The notes beneath the pieces are model-generated. The model did not search any database. It had not been told where the DNA came from and saw nothing but the letters and a program-made list of their open reading frames with translations. 64,000 nucleotides of DNA from Maricaulis maris (GTDB taxonomy: Bacteria > Pseudomonadota > Alphaproteobacteria > Caulobacterales > Maricaulaceae). The stretch lies in contig NZ_RBIM01000008.1 in assembly GCF_003634045.1 (NCBI RefSeq), positions 1-64,000 of the forward strand, read 5' to 3'. How positions within the stretch are numbered: position 1 is the stretch's first letter; each line of letters begins with the position of its first letter. Shown here in pieces: positions 28,501 through 37,251 of the stretch. The translations under genes were made by a program, and so were the position numbers.

Positions 28501-31500
28501 GCCGGTGATCCGTCTGAATTCCAAGTCTCTGGAATTGACCTTTCCAGCCTCAATGGTGGCGCACTGACGGTGAGTGTCGTGCTCACGGATGCCGCCGGCA
28601 ATGCCGCGACCGCGGTCACGAATACATCAACCCTGGATCTCACCGGGCCGACTCCGGTGATTTCGACCGGTTCAGCGGACCCTGTTTCAGGCGCGTTCAC
28701 CGTTTCCGTTGATTTCGGCGAGACCGTCACCGGTTTCGTTGTCGGTGATATCAGCGTTGGTAATGGCGCATTGTCTGCCTTTTCCGACAATGGCGGTGGC
28801 GATTACTCCGCGACGTTGACCCCGGTGGCTGACGGTTCCGTTACCGTTGATGTCGCTGGCGGCGCTGCGCAGGATGCGGCAGGCAATGACAGTGCAGCAG
28901 CAACGCAGTTCACGATCGAAAATGACGAAACAGCGCCGACGGTCGCTCTGACGACTGGATCGGCTGATCCGGTGTCGGGTGCCTTCACGATCACGGCGAC
29001 CTTCTCGGAAGATGTGACGGGCTTTGCTGTCGGCGACTTCACGGTCGGCAATGGTGCGGCTTCCAGTTTCTCGGCGACCAGTGCGACGGTTTATACCGCC
29101 ACGATCACACCGACCGCTGATGGTACGGTGACGGTTGATGTCGCTGGCGGGGCCGCTCAGGACGGTGCCGGCAATGGCAATACGGCAGCGACGCAGTTCA
29201 CGATCGAAAATGACGAGACCGCGCCGACGGTCGCTCTGACGACTGGCTCGGCTGATCCGGTGTCGGGTGCCTTCACGATCACGGCGACCTTCTCGGAAGA
29301 TGTGACGGGCTTTGCTGTCGGCGACTTCACGGTCGGCAATGGTGCGGCTTCCGGTTTCTCGGCGACCAGCGCGACGGTTTATACTGCCACGATCACACCG
29401 ACCGCTGATGGTACGGTGACGGTCGATGTTGCTGGCGGCGCTGCGCAGGATGCGGCAGGCAACGGCAATACGGCAGCGACCCAGTTCACGATCGAGAATG
29501 ACGAAACAGGGCCGACGGTCGCTTTGACGACTGGCTCGGCTGATCCGGTGTCGGGTGTCTTCACGATCACGGCGACCTTCTCGGAAGATGTGACCGGCTT
29601 TGTTGTCGGCGACTTCACGGTCGGCAATGGTGCGGCTTCCGGTTTCTCGGCGACCAGTGCGACGGTTTATACCGCCACGATCACACCGACCGCTGACGGT
29701 ACGGTGACGGTTGATGTTGCTGGCGGGGCCGCCCAGGACGGTGCCGGCAATGGCAATACGGCAGCGACGCAGTTCACGATCGAGAATGACGAGACCGCGC
29801 CGACAGTGACGCTGGCTGGTCCTGCCAGTGATCAGGTCGGGACCTTTACCGTATCCGCGACCTTCTCGGAGGACGTTACGGGGCTGGTGCTCGCGCACTT
29901 TACTGTCGGAAATGGCAGCGCCTCCAATCTGTCGGGATCGGGAAACAGCTACACATTCGACATCGCGCCGTCGGCGAGCGGCAATGTTACGGTCGATCTG
30001 GCCGCAAACAGCGCCCAGGATGCTGCCGGAAACGGCAACACGGCCGCGGCCCAGTTCACCGTCGGCGCCGATCTCAACCTGCCGGAACTTGCCAGCCTGG
30101 TCGTCTCGGATGCCGATCTTCGTCTCGAGGACGTCGGCGGAAGCGTCACGCTGACTGCAACCTTCAGCGAAGCGATGGACCCAAGCCTGGCGCCGGAATT
30201 CAGCTTCTCCCCGGACGTGTCCGCAACCTTGTCGCTGGATGGCGGTGCCTTCTCTGCGGGCGACACCGTCTATACGGCAACATTCAGCGTGGCCGATGGC
30301 GGCCAGATGGTTACCGATGTCGACGCAACCGTCTCCGCGGCCGCGGACGTCGCGGGCAACGCCTTGCCGGACAGCCCGGTGGCTGACCTGTTCAGCGTTG
30401 AAATGCGTCGTGGGTCGCTGTCGGTGGCGGTGGCCATTACCGGCGCGACCGATGGGGTTTTCGACTTCAGTGGCGATCTTGGAGACTTTTCAATTGCCAC
30501 GGTCAGCCAGGCTGGCGCGATAAGCTTTGAAGATCTTGCGGAGGGAAGCTACACCTTTGCAGCGACGACGCCGGATGGCTTCAATCTCGATACCATCAGT
30601 TGCTCTGGTGGCACGTCCTCAGTGGACCCGGCATCGGGCAGTGCGACGGTGACACTCGGGCCGGCGGACTCCGTCTCCTGCGAGTTCACACAAATCGCCG
30701 AGCCGGATGTTGATGAGACCAGCATCCCTGAAGTGACGATCGAACTCCCGACCTTGACGGATGATCCGACCAGCGCGACCAGCAGCTTCGAGCTGCAGAA
30801 TGTTGGTGGTGAGGCCTTCTACTTTACAGCCTCGACCGACCAGCCTTGGCTGGTGATCGATCCGACCTCCGGTTCCATTCCGGCGACCGGAAGCCTGGAA
30901 TTCACGGTCAGCTTCACGTCTGCGGTGTTGGACCTCGAACCTGGCGACTACAGCGCCACGATCACGGTGGTCGAAGTCAGTCCTTCAGCGCAACGCGGCG
31001 GCAACAGCAAAGCCAACACGCTGGAAACGATCAACATCCCGGTGGCGATCTCGATCGAGCCACGCCTGGGTGACCTGACGATCATTACGCGCACGACGGC
31101 ACCGGAAGAAGGCGAGGGTAGCTTCTCCTACGCGTCCACGCTTGCCGCGTTGGACGGACAGAGTGTGACCACTGCCGGCGGCAGTGTGAGCACCACCGTC
31201 AACGATGTGCTGCGCGGTCGTTATACCTTGACGCAATTGGCGGCCGAAGGCTGGGATATCGCTTCCTTGTCCTGTGACGGCGATCTGGATGGCGGCAATG
31301 TTTATGATCTGGCCAATGGTCAGATCACCATCGACCTCGATGCCGAAGAAAACATGGTCTGCACTTTCACCAATCGGCGGAATGAGGATTACATCCGCGG
31401 CGTGACTCTGTCTGCGATCCGCAATTTCATGGCAACACGTGCGGATCTCATCCTGACCAATAGTCCGCGACTGGCGGGCCGCATGCGGAGCAACCGGAGT

Positions 31501-32439
31501 TCGGCAACACCAAACCTTTTCGCGGCTGATTTCCGCGATGGTCGACTCGACGCGCAACTGTCGACAAGCCTCAGCGCGCTTCGTCAGGCCGTGGAAGAAA
31601 CCACGCCGCAACAGCCGGGCGCCGAGCGTTTCTCCCTGAATGGCCGGACCGGAATGTCCAGTCTGGATATCTGGATGCAGGCCAGCGTTTCGAGTGTGTC
31701 CGACAACCGGGCAGGGCTGGGGTCTGACGCGGACTTCTCCATCGTTCATGTCGGGACTGATATAATGGTCTCCGAGAACGTCCTCGCCGGTATTTTGATC
31801 CAGTATGACCAGACGGACATGACCACGGGCGACTGGAATAGCGCGGTCGAAGGCAATGGCTGGATGGTCGGCCCCTACATGGTCGCTCGGATGTCGGATC
31901 GGACGTATTTCGATCTGCGCGCGGCTTGGGGTCGGTCAGACAACTCCGTGAACCCGATTGGCACCTACTCGGACAATTTCGAAACGGATCGCTGGTTGAT
32001 CGAGGCCAATCTGGCCGGTGACATCCTCCATGGCGGTTGGCGCGTCACGCCTGGCATCGGTCTGGCCTATTTCCATGAAAGCCAGGATGCCTACACGGAT
32101 ACGCTTGGCATCTTCATTCCCGGACAGACCATCACGATCGGGCGCTTGTCGGCCGGGCCGGAGTTGGCGTACCGCTTCGAGAATGCGGACGGCGGGTATG
32201 TCGAGCCGTACCTGAACATCACCGCACTTTATGACTATGACGATGCGGACGTGTTCAACGCTGCGGGTACGCTTCAAACATTGGGCCATCTCCGCGGCGA
32301 TGCGAGATTGGGCCTGACGGTTGAAATGTCGAATGGCGGCCGTATTTCGGGTGAGGTGTCGATGATCGGCCTCGGCGAAGGTGAATTCGAAGCAAACAAT
32401 GCCATGCTGCGGATCCGACTGCCGCTGTCCATGCATTGA
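25534..32439 (+). CDS. Giant autotransporter-like adhesin with tandem Ig-like repeats
   Basis: 2301 residues. The ATG at 25534 follows GGGGGGAAT. Long N-terminal export signal (hydrophobic LVAMVAAGLAGGVLVATD, end near ATAQF). Then Ig-like and DUF11-like domains; two modules of the choice-of-anchor-D type (ITNVALSGADAADFSI, FTIQFDPS); at least five 96-residue Ig-like repeats (residues about 1030-1510, each with SADPVSGAFT, GDFTVGNGA and TVDVAGGAAQD); a surface segment with SCxF motifs; and a beta-barrel of about 270 residues (from about 2035) ending RIRLPLSMH. The barrel looks like an autotransporter translocator, so the repeats should reach the cell surface. Probable role adhesion. Stands alone; a hairpin follows. 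Confidence 0.85.
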   Translation: MRKILDIVSSFGWAAHEARMHRRVKRASGATQLVAMVAAGLAGGVLVATDATAQFFGTFSSASYETGDEPRIDPGENAAITHTIWPNGSEVLTDLTFTVDYDAAITGARLDLASISTFNCGTPTVASNGLGLVTVSDVDPSGQCSIRYSVTTPVSTASGAYAVSPSNITGTGSVSGAIDHDWADFNIEVGVDSSAPAPVIAGPDGPVNAAFNVSISFVELGLYAEEIDGFSVSDLSVTNATVAFADLGGDGGQSGDDVSSVTIEVTPTGAGTPITVELPAATVVDQSGNANTGSNVYSVVYDVDGDPRDDVDFTAVFVSNPVDVSDQATLRFTLTNNTDDDLTLGSFALDIDAASDTDFVGVPSIVTPCGASSVASFFSADRYLLLSSMEVLAGASCSFDLLIEIDDALAAGSYGFSTTSLTYTLDGVSYTDTGAADTLAVDFAEGLGGTIEFTKTFAEAEVAPGDTIDVEFDIAATGAFTVTGIAFTDDLDAMLSGAVATGLPMADVCGAGSSLSGTSVLSLTGGNLASEGSCAFTVTISVPAGATGGTYTNTTGNLTATRSDDGAVTIDPASDSFDVNVPGGTPPSVTISGDTTDLGVAFSRDLGVRFGEPVTGLVAGDFDLTNATSSGLSGSGSDWTLTVTPTGVGAVEVFLPAAVVQDAEGDDNALSNVFAFDAVAGDPEIDVQGNSLSIADGDVTPGLADHTQFVPTDVAAGITSRTFTIENTGTDTLTITNVALSGADAADFSITSAAAGSLTPGATTTFTIQFDPSVAASRSATVTVTSNDADEASYDFAIAGVGTALPEIRLADGTDTVNIAFGDSTPSVADGTDFGSLAVAGAMSSSSFTIHNDGGAALTLGSDAVSISGSADFTVTVQPSTSVAASGSTTFTIQFDPSAAGDVSATVSIANDDTDEAPFLFGIAGTGTDDVPPAGHTVAFDAALYGPVSSTTASFTIDDPETLTDFSYTISSDGGGTNVTGSGSIPVPGAGDPSEFQVSGIDLSSLNGGALTVSVVLTDAAGNAATAVTNTSTLDLTGPTPVISTGSADPVSGAFTVSVDFGETVTGFVVGDISVGNGALSAFSDNGGGDYSATLTPVADGSVTVDVAGGAAQDAAGNDSAAATQFTIENDETAPTVALTTGSADPVSGAFTITATFSEDVTGFAVGDFTVGNGAASSFSATSATVYTATITPTADGTVTVDVAGGAAQDGAGNGNTAATQFTIENDETAPTVALTTGSADPVSGAFTITATFSEDVTGFAVGDFTVGNGAASGFSATSATVYTATITPTADGTVTVDVAGGAAQDAAGNGNTAATQFTIENDETGPTVALTTGSADPVSGVFTITATFSEDVTGFVVGDFTVGNGAASGFSATSATVYTATITPTADGTVTVDVAGGAAQDGAGNGNTAATQFTIENDETAPTVTLAGPASDQVGTFTVSATFSEDVTGLVLAHFTVGNGSASNLSGSGNSYTFDIAPSASGNVTVDLAANSAQDAAGNGNTAAAQFTVGADLNLPELASLVVSDADLRLEDVGGSVTLTATFSEAMDPSLAPEFSFSPDVSATLSLDGGAFSAGDTVYTATFSVADGGQMVTDVDATVSAAADVAGNALPDSPVADLFSVEMRRGSLSVAVAITGATDGVFDFSGDLGDFSIATVSQAGAISFEDLAEGSYTFAATTPDGFNLDTISCSGGTSSVDPASGSATVTLGPADSVSCEFTQIAEPDVDETSIPEVTIELPTLTDDPTSATSSFELQNVGGEAFYFTASTDQPWLVIDPTSGSIPATGSLEFTVSFTSAVLDLEPGDYSATITVVEVSPSAQRGGNSKANTLETINIPVAISIEPRLGDLTIITRTTAPEEGEGSFSYASTLAALDGQSVTTAGGSVSTTVNDVLRGRYTLTQLAAEGWDIASLSCDGDLDGGNVYDLANGQITIDLDAEENMVCTFTNRRNEDYIRGVTLSAIRNFMATRADLILTNSPRLAGRMRSNRSSATPNLFAADFRDGRLDAQLSTSLSALRQAVEETTPQQPGAERFSLNGRTGMSSLDIWMQASVSSVSDNRAGLGSDADFSIVHVGTDIMVSENVLAGILIQYDQTDMTTGDWNSAVEGNGWMVGPYMVARMSDRTYFDLRAAWGRSDNSVNPIGTYSDNFETDRWLIEANLAGDILHGGWRVTPGIGLAYFHESQDAYTDTLGIFIPGQTITIGRLSAGPELAYRFENADGGYVEPYLNITALYDYDDADVFNAAGTLQTLGHLRGDARLGLTVEMSNGGRISGEVSMIGLGEGEFEANNAMLRIRLPLSMH
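28914..29777 (+). repeat. Three near-identical 288-bp tandem repeats inside the adhesin
   Basis: The same landmark (GATCGA(A/G)AATGAC) recurs at 28914, 29202, 29490 and 29778, exactly 288 bases apart (96 codons). The three full units between them differ at only a few positions. Diverged copies of the unit precede (from about 28624) and follow (to about 30060). Confidence 0.93.
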
Positions 32440-32482
32440 CGCGTCGGACCCTGCGTCGCTCATCGGGATGCCAATCGGGCAT

Positions 32483-32513
32483 GTCGCCGCCAGGTCTGTG
32501 ATCTGGCGGCGAC
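32483..32513 (+). terminator. Stem-loop after the giant adhesin gene
   Basis: A perfect 11-bp stem GTCGCCGCCAG/CTGGCGGCGAC (32483-32493 with 32503-32513), 9-base loop. No T-run follows, so it may be a weak or Rho-assisted terminator or an mRNA-end stabiliser. It lies 40 bases before the type II secretion operon. Confidence 0.5.
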
Positions 32514-32552
32514 GCTCGCTTCAAACGATAGCGCGAGTTAAGCTGGAACGAG

Positions 32553-34199
32553 ATGACCCGATCGCGCGATGATTTCGAACAGACGCGGCTTGACCGTCTC
32601 GTGGAAGCGGGGATGTTGAGCCGAGCGGAAGCTGCGCATGCGACGGCTTTGAAAGCCGGATCGCGGGAGCCGCTGGATATAGTCCTGACGCGTGCGGGCC
32701 TGGTCAGCGAGTCCCGGATCGCTGCCTTTTTCGCCTCGGAGACGGGTCTCGAACATGCGGAGAGCATTGACGAGATCCGTGGTCTGGATACCGCACTCGA
32801 CCTGACTGACTTCAATCCCGACTTTCTGGTCGCCGAACGAGTGATGCCGCTGGGCCTGCGCAATGAGGCGTGTGTCGTCGGGCTCGTTGATCCTGCCAAT
32901 CGGGCCGCCGTTGAAGGTGTTCGATTTGTTGGCGGCCGGTCGGTTGAGTCAGTCGTCGTAACCCAGTCTCTGTTCAGCGCGCTGTGTGCGGATCGGTTGA
33001 GGTCCGAGGCCGGCGCTGATGACGACGAGGCCGATGGCATGCTTGATGTCAGTCTTGACGCGGAGCGCTTGCGCGATCTCGCATCTGCCGGTCCGGTGGT
33101 GCGACGCCTCGACGGCCTGATCGCACGAGCGACCGAGGCGCGCGCGTCGGATATCCATATCGAGCTTCGGCATCGTGAAGCTCAGATACGCCTTCGCGTT
33201 GACGGCGTGTTGAAGGATCACGCGGCCTGGCCAACGTCCCAGGCGCTTGCAGTGATTTCGCGGGTAAAGGTTCTGGCCGAACTGGATATCGCAGAGCGGC
33301 GACGGCCGCAGGACGGACGGTTTTCGATGCCGGTCGCGGGCCGCACCATCGACCTGCGCGTGTCTGTCGTGCCCGGCCAGTATGGTGAAAGCCTCGTCCT
33401 GCGCTTGCTCGACCCCGAAGCGAGTCTGCGGGGCATCGAAAACCTTGGTCTCTCGGCTGCCGTCAGCGAGCCTATTGAGGCCATGCTCAGCATGCCGCAT
33501 GGATTGATCCTTGTTACCGGTCCGACCGGTTCGGGCAAAACGACATCGCTATATGCTTTTCTCCGACGCCTCGCGAACGGAGAGCGCAAGATTCTGACGA
33601 TTGAGGATCCGATCGAATATCGATTGCCGGGAGTGGCACAGTCGCAGACCAATCCCGCGATCGACCTGACATTCGCAAACGCCTTGCGGGCCTTTCTTCG
33701 CCACGATCCGGATGTGGTCATGGTCGGCGAGATCCGCGACGCGGAAACGGCGCGTACTGCCATTCAAGCCGCCATGACGGGCCACCTGGTCCTGTCAACA
33801 TTGCACACGAATGATGCGCCGTCCGCCATCAGCCGCCTGCGGGATATGGGGGTTGAGGATTTCTTGCTTGCGGCCACCCTGGTCGGCGTCGTCGGTCAGC
33901 GCTTGGTGCGCCGAACATGCGAGAAGTGTGGTGGCGCGCGGTGCAATCATTGTGACGAGACCGGTTTTCGGGGTCGAATGCCCGTCGCCGAAGCCTTCCG
34001 CGTGAACGACAATGTTCGGGCCTCGATCCGCGATGGCGGGCGCGAGGCCGGCCTCATCCCTGTGCTGGCACGCGCTGGGTATAAAACCATGTGGCAAGAC
34101 GGCCTGGCCCTGTGCGAAAAAGGTCTGACGACGCGCGACGAGCTAATGCGGGCGCTGGAGGATACGGGCCAGGCCGACCCGGAGCAGTCCATTGTCTGA
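32553..34199 (+). CDS. gspE: Type II secretion ATPase GspE
   Basis: 548 residues. N-terminal domain (about 1-150) that docks GspL, then a secretion ATPase core with Walker A GPTGSGKT near 322-329, Asp box LTIEDPIEY, Walker B DVVMVGEIRD, and His box GHLVLSTLHTND. The tetracysteine zinc element is shortened: CEKCGGARCNHC near 455, four cysteines with a 4-residue middle spacing instead of the usual long loop. First gene of an operon of overlapping secretion genes; its stop overlaps gspF. Confidence 0.93.
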   Translation: MTRSRDDFEQTRLDRLVEAGMLSRAEAAHATALKAGSREPLDIVLTRAGLVSESRIAAFFASETGLEHAESIDEIRGLDTALDLTDFNPDFLVAERVMPLGLRNEACVVGLVDPANRAAVEGVRFVGGRSVESVVVTQSLFSALCADRLRSEAGADDDEADGMLDVSLDAERLRDLASAGPVVRRLDGLIARATEARASDIHIELRHREAQIRLRVDGVLKDHAAWPTSQALAVISRVKVLAELDIAERRRPQDGRFSMPVAGRTIDLRVSVVPGQYGESLVLRLLDPEASLRGIENLGLSAAVSEPIEAMLSMPHGLILVTGPTGSGKTTSLYAFLRRLANGERKILTIEDPIEYRLPGVAQSQTNPAIDLTFANALRAFLRHDPDVVMVGEIRDAETARTAIQAAMTGHLVLSTLHTNDAPSAISRLRDMGVEDFLLAATLVGVVGQRLVRRTCEKCGGARCNHCDETGFRGRMPVAEAFRVNDNVRASIRDGGREAGLIPVLARAGYKTMWQDGLALCEKGLTTRDELMRALEDTGQADPEQSIV

Positions 34200-35394
34200 T
34201 CTGCGACTTTGGCGTTACCTCGCAGAGAACGCATCCGGCGGGGTCGAACGGGGTGAAATTCTGGCAAGCAGCTCCGCGCAGGCCCACCAGCTGCTGGCAG
34301 CGCGCGGCGTGGTCGCGGTTGAGATTATCGCCCTCGGCTGGGCGAGCCGCTCGCAACAGGCTGGCGGGCTGACAGGCAACCACATCGCCGATTTCACGGA
34401 AGACCTTGCGGAACTGCTTGGTGCTGCTTTGCCGATTCATGATGCCTTGGCGAGCTTGGCTGATGGGGAGGGGCGGCGTGTCCTGCGGGGATTCATTCTC
34501 CGTCTTGAGGCTAGCGTACGCGGAGGGCGTTCGCTCAGTGAAGCCATGAGAAGCGATCCGGCGCGTCCACCCCGCATACTCGTCGCCATGACAGCAGCCG
34601 GTGAAGAATCCGGGCAGCTGGCGGCAACATTGTCTGATCTCGCAGCGCGTCTGAGGGCGGAGCAGGTTCTCAAGCGGGACCTCGCCGGGCAGCTGGCCTA
34701 CCCGGCCGTCCTCGTTTGTCTGATCTATCTGACCCTGGTGTTTCTCGCTTTTATTGTTCTCCCGCAGTTCGAAACAATCTTCGCCGATGCGGTTGTCGAG
34801 CCGCCGCCGGAAACCCGCTTTGTAATCGCCGTCGGTGCTTTTCTGCGCATCTATGCGGTCTGGATTCCCGTCGGACTCGTCGGACTGGCCTGGTTGGCGC
34901 GCACGGTGCTTGCCCGTTTCCCGATTGGCGCCAGTCGGCTCCGAAGAGCCATCCCGATCGTCGGGCAGGCCTTGTGGAAACTGGATGCTGCGGCATTTGC
35001 GCGAACCCTGGGTGTGCTGCTGAAGGCCGGCCTGCCCGTGAATCGCGCTGAAAGTGTAGCGCGCGACGCGGTCGGTGATCCGGGTATGAGGAATGGGATG
35101 TCGCGGGCCGCGGATCGGATCCGGGCCGGAATCACCTTGTCGCGCGCCCTGGATGAGCAGAATATCCTGCCGGATGACCTGGTACGTCAGGTTCGCCTTG
35201 GTGAGGAAACCGGTGAGCTCGACACCTTTCTGCTGCGAACCGCTGATCGATACGAACGAATGGCACGGTCGCGGCTGAGCCGGGCTCTGGAGTTGCTCGG
35301 GCCGATTTTGGTTGCCATCCTCGGGATATGCGTCGCAGGCGTTATCGCCGCGGTTATGTCGGGAGTACTTAGTCTTAATGATGCTGTTTTCTAA
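34192..35394 (+). CDS. gspF: Type II secretion inner-membrane platform GspF
   Basis: 400 residues with two T2SF domains (about 65-190 and 270-395) and three hydrophobic segments (LVCLIYLTLVFLAFIVL, AVWIPVGLVGLAWLA, LGPILVAILGICVAGVIAAV). The start is a TTG overlapping the gspE stop by eight bases, with GGAGCAG before it. It anchors the assembly ATPase and pseudopilus. The N-terminal LRLWRYLAENASGG region is typical. Confidence 0.92.
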   Translation: MSDLRLWRYLAENASGGVERGEILASSSAQAHQLLAARGVVAVEIIALGWASRSQQAGGLTGNHIADFTEDLAELLGAALPIHDALASLADGEGRRVLRGFILRLEASVRGGRSLSEAMRSDPARPPRILVAMTAAGEESGQLAATLSDLAARLRAEQVLKRDLAGQLAYPAVLVCLIYLTLVFLAFIVLPQFETIFADAVVEPPPETRFVIAVGAFLRIYAVWIPVGLVGLAWLARTVLARFPIGASRLRRAIPIVGQALWKLDAAAFARTLGVLLKAGLPVNRAESVARDAVGDPGMRNGMSRAADRIRAGITLSRALDEQNILPDDLVRQVRLGEETGELDTFLLRTADRYERMARSRLSRALELLGPILVAILGICVAGVIAAVMSGVLSLNDAVF

Positions 35395-35827
35395 GTCGAA
35401 GGTTGAATGCCGCCGACCTCCCAAGGAGGCCGGGATAACGCTGTTCGAGCTTCTGGTGGTGCTGGTCATTATCGCGCTTCTGGCCACAATCGTGGCGCCG
35501 CGTGTGATCGGCTATGCCGGCCGCTCCAAGGTGAATGTCGCAACGGCGCAACTGGCATCGATCCAGACCTCGCTGGAATTATACTATCTCGACCTGGGCG
35601 AATATCCGACCGAGGATGAGGGCCTCGTCGCGCTCGTTGAGCCGCCGGAAGACGCCACGGGCTGGCAGGGGCCTTATATGCGCAATGCCTCGGGACTCAC
35701 GGACCCTTGGGGCGTGCGCTATAGTTATACCCTGGACGAGACGGGCGAGCGTTTTACCATCGGTAGTCTCGGGCGGGACGGTGAGCCCGGCGGCGAAGGA
35801 GAGGATCGTGACCTGTTTCGCAGCTGA
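35378..35827 (+). CDS. gspG: Major pseudopilin GspG
   Basis: 149 residues from the ATG at 35378, inside the end of gspF. Prepilin cleavage site KEAG|ITLFELLVVLVIIALLA: Glu+5 is present, but position +1 is Ile rather than the usual Phe. C-terminal part carries GlyThr/Pro-rich GspG landmarks: LGEYPTEDEGL, WQGPYM, TDPWGV and the closing GSLGRDGEPGGEGEDRDL calcium-site loop. Forms the main shaft of the pseudopilus. An adjacent ATG at 35381 is an equally good start. Confidence 0.93.
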   Translation: MMLFSKSKVECRRPPKEAGITLFELLVVLVIIALLATIVAPRVIGYAGRSKVNVATAQLASIQTSLELYYLDLGEYPTEDEGLVALVEPPEDATGWQGPYMRNASGLTDPWGVRYSYTLDETGERFTIGSLGRDGEPGGEGEDRDLFRS

Positions 35828-35830
35828 CCG

Positions 35831-36283
35831 ATGACCGCGTTCAGAGGCAATCACGGCTTCTCTCTTTTCGAGATGCTCGCGGCTCTGGTTGTCTTGGCGC
35901 TTGCGGCAGGATTGGTCGCGAGCCAGCTACGCGGACCTGGTGCGGCGGGGCGGCTTGATCAAGTCGCCGAAATCCTGGTCGATGACTTGCGGCAAGCCCA
36001 GCTCCTGGCGCGGCGCGGCGCGGCGCCCGTGCCGGTCACCGTGACCGAGTTCGGGTATCGCATCGATGCGCTCTCCGTTGATCGGGAGTGGCCGAGCGGA
36101 CTTGCTGCGAACTGGCAGAGGCGCGACCGTCGTGGTTGGCGCGATGCAGGGATGCTGAGTATGGCCGGGCGGCCGCTGTCGCGGGAAGAGGCTAGAATTG
36201 TGTTGCGACTTGAGTCCGCTGAGCGCGTCGTCAGGCTAGATCCAATCTCGGGGCAAATTCATGTCGACCGATCGACGCAGTGA
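35831..36283 (+). CDS. gspH: Minor pseudopilin GspH
   Basis: 150 residues. Short leader MTAFRGNHG then FSLFEMLAALVVLALA, a canonical type IV prepilin site with Glu+5. The remaining globular part (LRQAQLLARRG..., PLSREEARIVLR) matches GspH size. Starts 3 bases after gspG ends; its stop region overlaps gspI by 23 bases. Confidence 0.85.
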   Translation: MTAFRGNHGFSLFEMLAALVVLALAAGLVASQLRGPGAAGRLDQVAEILVDDLRQAQLLARRGAAPVPVTVTEFGYRIDALSVDREWPSGLAANWQRRDRRGWRDAGMLSMAGRPLSREEARIVLRLESAERVVRLDPISGQIHVDRSTQ

Positions 36284-36659
36284 TGATGGATTCGCCATCC
36301 TTGAAGCCCTGGTCGCGCTGGCGATTGCGGCTGGCGTATTGACGGCGACCATGGCGGGGCTGGCAAATCTGGCGCGGGGTGCGCGCCAGGTGGACCAGGT
36401 GCAACAGGCACTATTGGAGGCGCAAAACATAGAATCCCGATTGCGGGCGGGTCTGCCAATTGACGCGCTCTCGGGACGATATCCGGACTGGCGGATTGAA
36501 TTCATGCCGGTCGACCGACCTGTTGATCCGCGCACGGGAGCGGTGCTGACCGGTGTGACCTTGGAACGCGCGGATCTGCCTGGCTGGCAGGTCCGCCTTG
36601 TCTATGTAGAGACAACCAGAGCGCCGGACTTCGGAGGGAGCCCGCATGAACCGGGATAG
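36261..36659 (+). CDS. gspI: Minor pseudopilin GspI
   Basis: 132 residues. Leader MSTDRRSDDG then FAILEALVALAIAAG, prepilin site with Glu+5. Short globular domain ending in a WQVRLVYVET strand, as in GspI. Overlaps gspH and gspJ at both ends. Part of the pseudopilus tip complex with GspJ and GspK. Confidence 0.85.
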   Translation: MSTDRRSDDGFAILEALVALAIAAGVLTATMAGLANLARGARQVDQVQQALLEAQNIESRLRAGLPIDALSGRYPDWRIEFMPVDRPVDPRTGAVLTGVTLERADLPGWQVRLVYVETTRAPDFGGSPHEPG

Positions 36660-37251
36660 CGGTTTTACGCTCCTCGAGGCGTTGATCACGGTTGGGCTGC
36701 TTGCCCTGCTCGCCGTGTTGCTGGCCCCCGCGGTCAGGGCTGTCAGTCTTGCGGAGGCCCGCGTGCGCGAACATGTGGAGTCGCGGGAAACGGCAGGCCG
36801 ACTTGCAGCACTTCTGCGGGACAGTGTCACGCGCGTTCAACCCATGCCAGACGCAGCCGCTCGAGGCGGAGTCTTCGGGACTGCGGACACTTTGTCGCTG
36901 TGGGTTCGGATGCCGGCGAGCGGCGAGTTGGCGCGGCTCGACTTCGTTTTTGGCGGTGACGATGTTCTCGTTACCTTGGCAGGTCCCGGCTCGAGCCCCC
37001 GCATGACACAGACGTCCAGACTCGCCGGCGTCGGACGCGATGCCCGCCTCTATTATTATGGTGAGACTGAAACGCGCGACGCGTTGGCCTGGACCTCGCG
37101 GTGGGAGTATAACCATTTGCCACGGCTCATAGTTTTGGACTTGGCGCCAATAAATGGCACAATCCGCCGGATTGAGCTTGATGTGCCGGCGCAGGCGCGG
37201 TTCGACTGTGATTTCGATTCTGGCTTCGGCGTTTGCCTGGGGGGCGGCTAG
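36646..37251 (+). CDS. gspJ: Minor pseudopilin GspJ
   Basis: 201 residues. Very short leader MNRDSG, then FTLLEALITVGLLALLAVLL, prepilin site with Glu+5. The larger globular part includes RLAALLRDSVTR and a central YYYGETETRDALAW segment. GGAGGG sits 7 bases before the start, inside gspI. Tip pseudopilin. Confidence 0.85.
   Translation: MNRDSGFTLLEALITVGLLALLAVLLAPAVRAVSLAEARVREHVESRETAGRLAALLRDSVTRVQPMPDAAARGGVFGTADTLSLWVRMPASGELARLDFVFGGDDVLVTLAGPGSSPRMTQTSRLAGVGRDARLYYYGETETRDALAWTSRWEYNHLPRLIVLDLAPINGTIRRIELDVPAQARFDCDFDSGFGVCLGGG

Noticed and set aside
32439-32552. Hairpin at 32483 as a promoter operator of gspE
   Set aside because: Its strong GC stem directly after the adhesin fits a terminator better; no operator-like symmetry is shared elsewhere.
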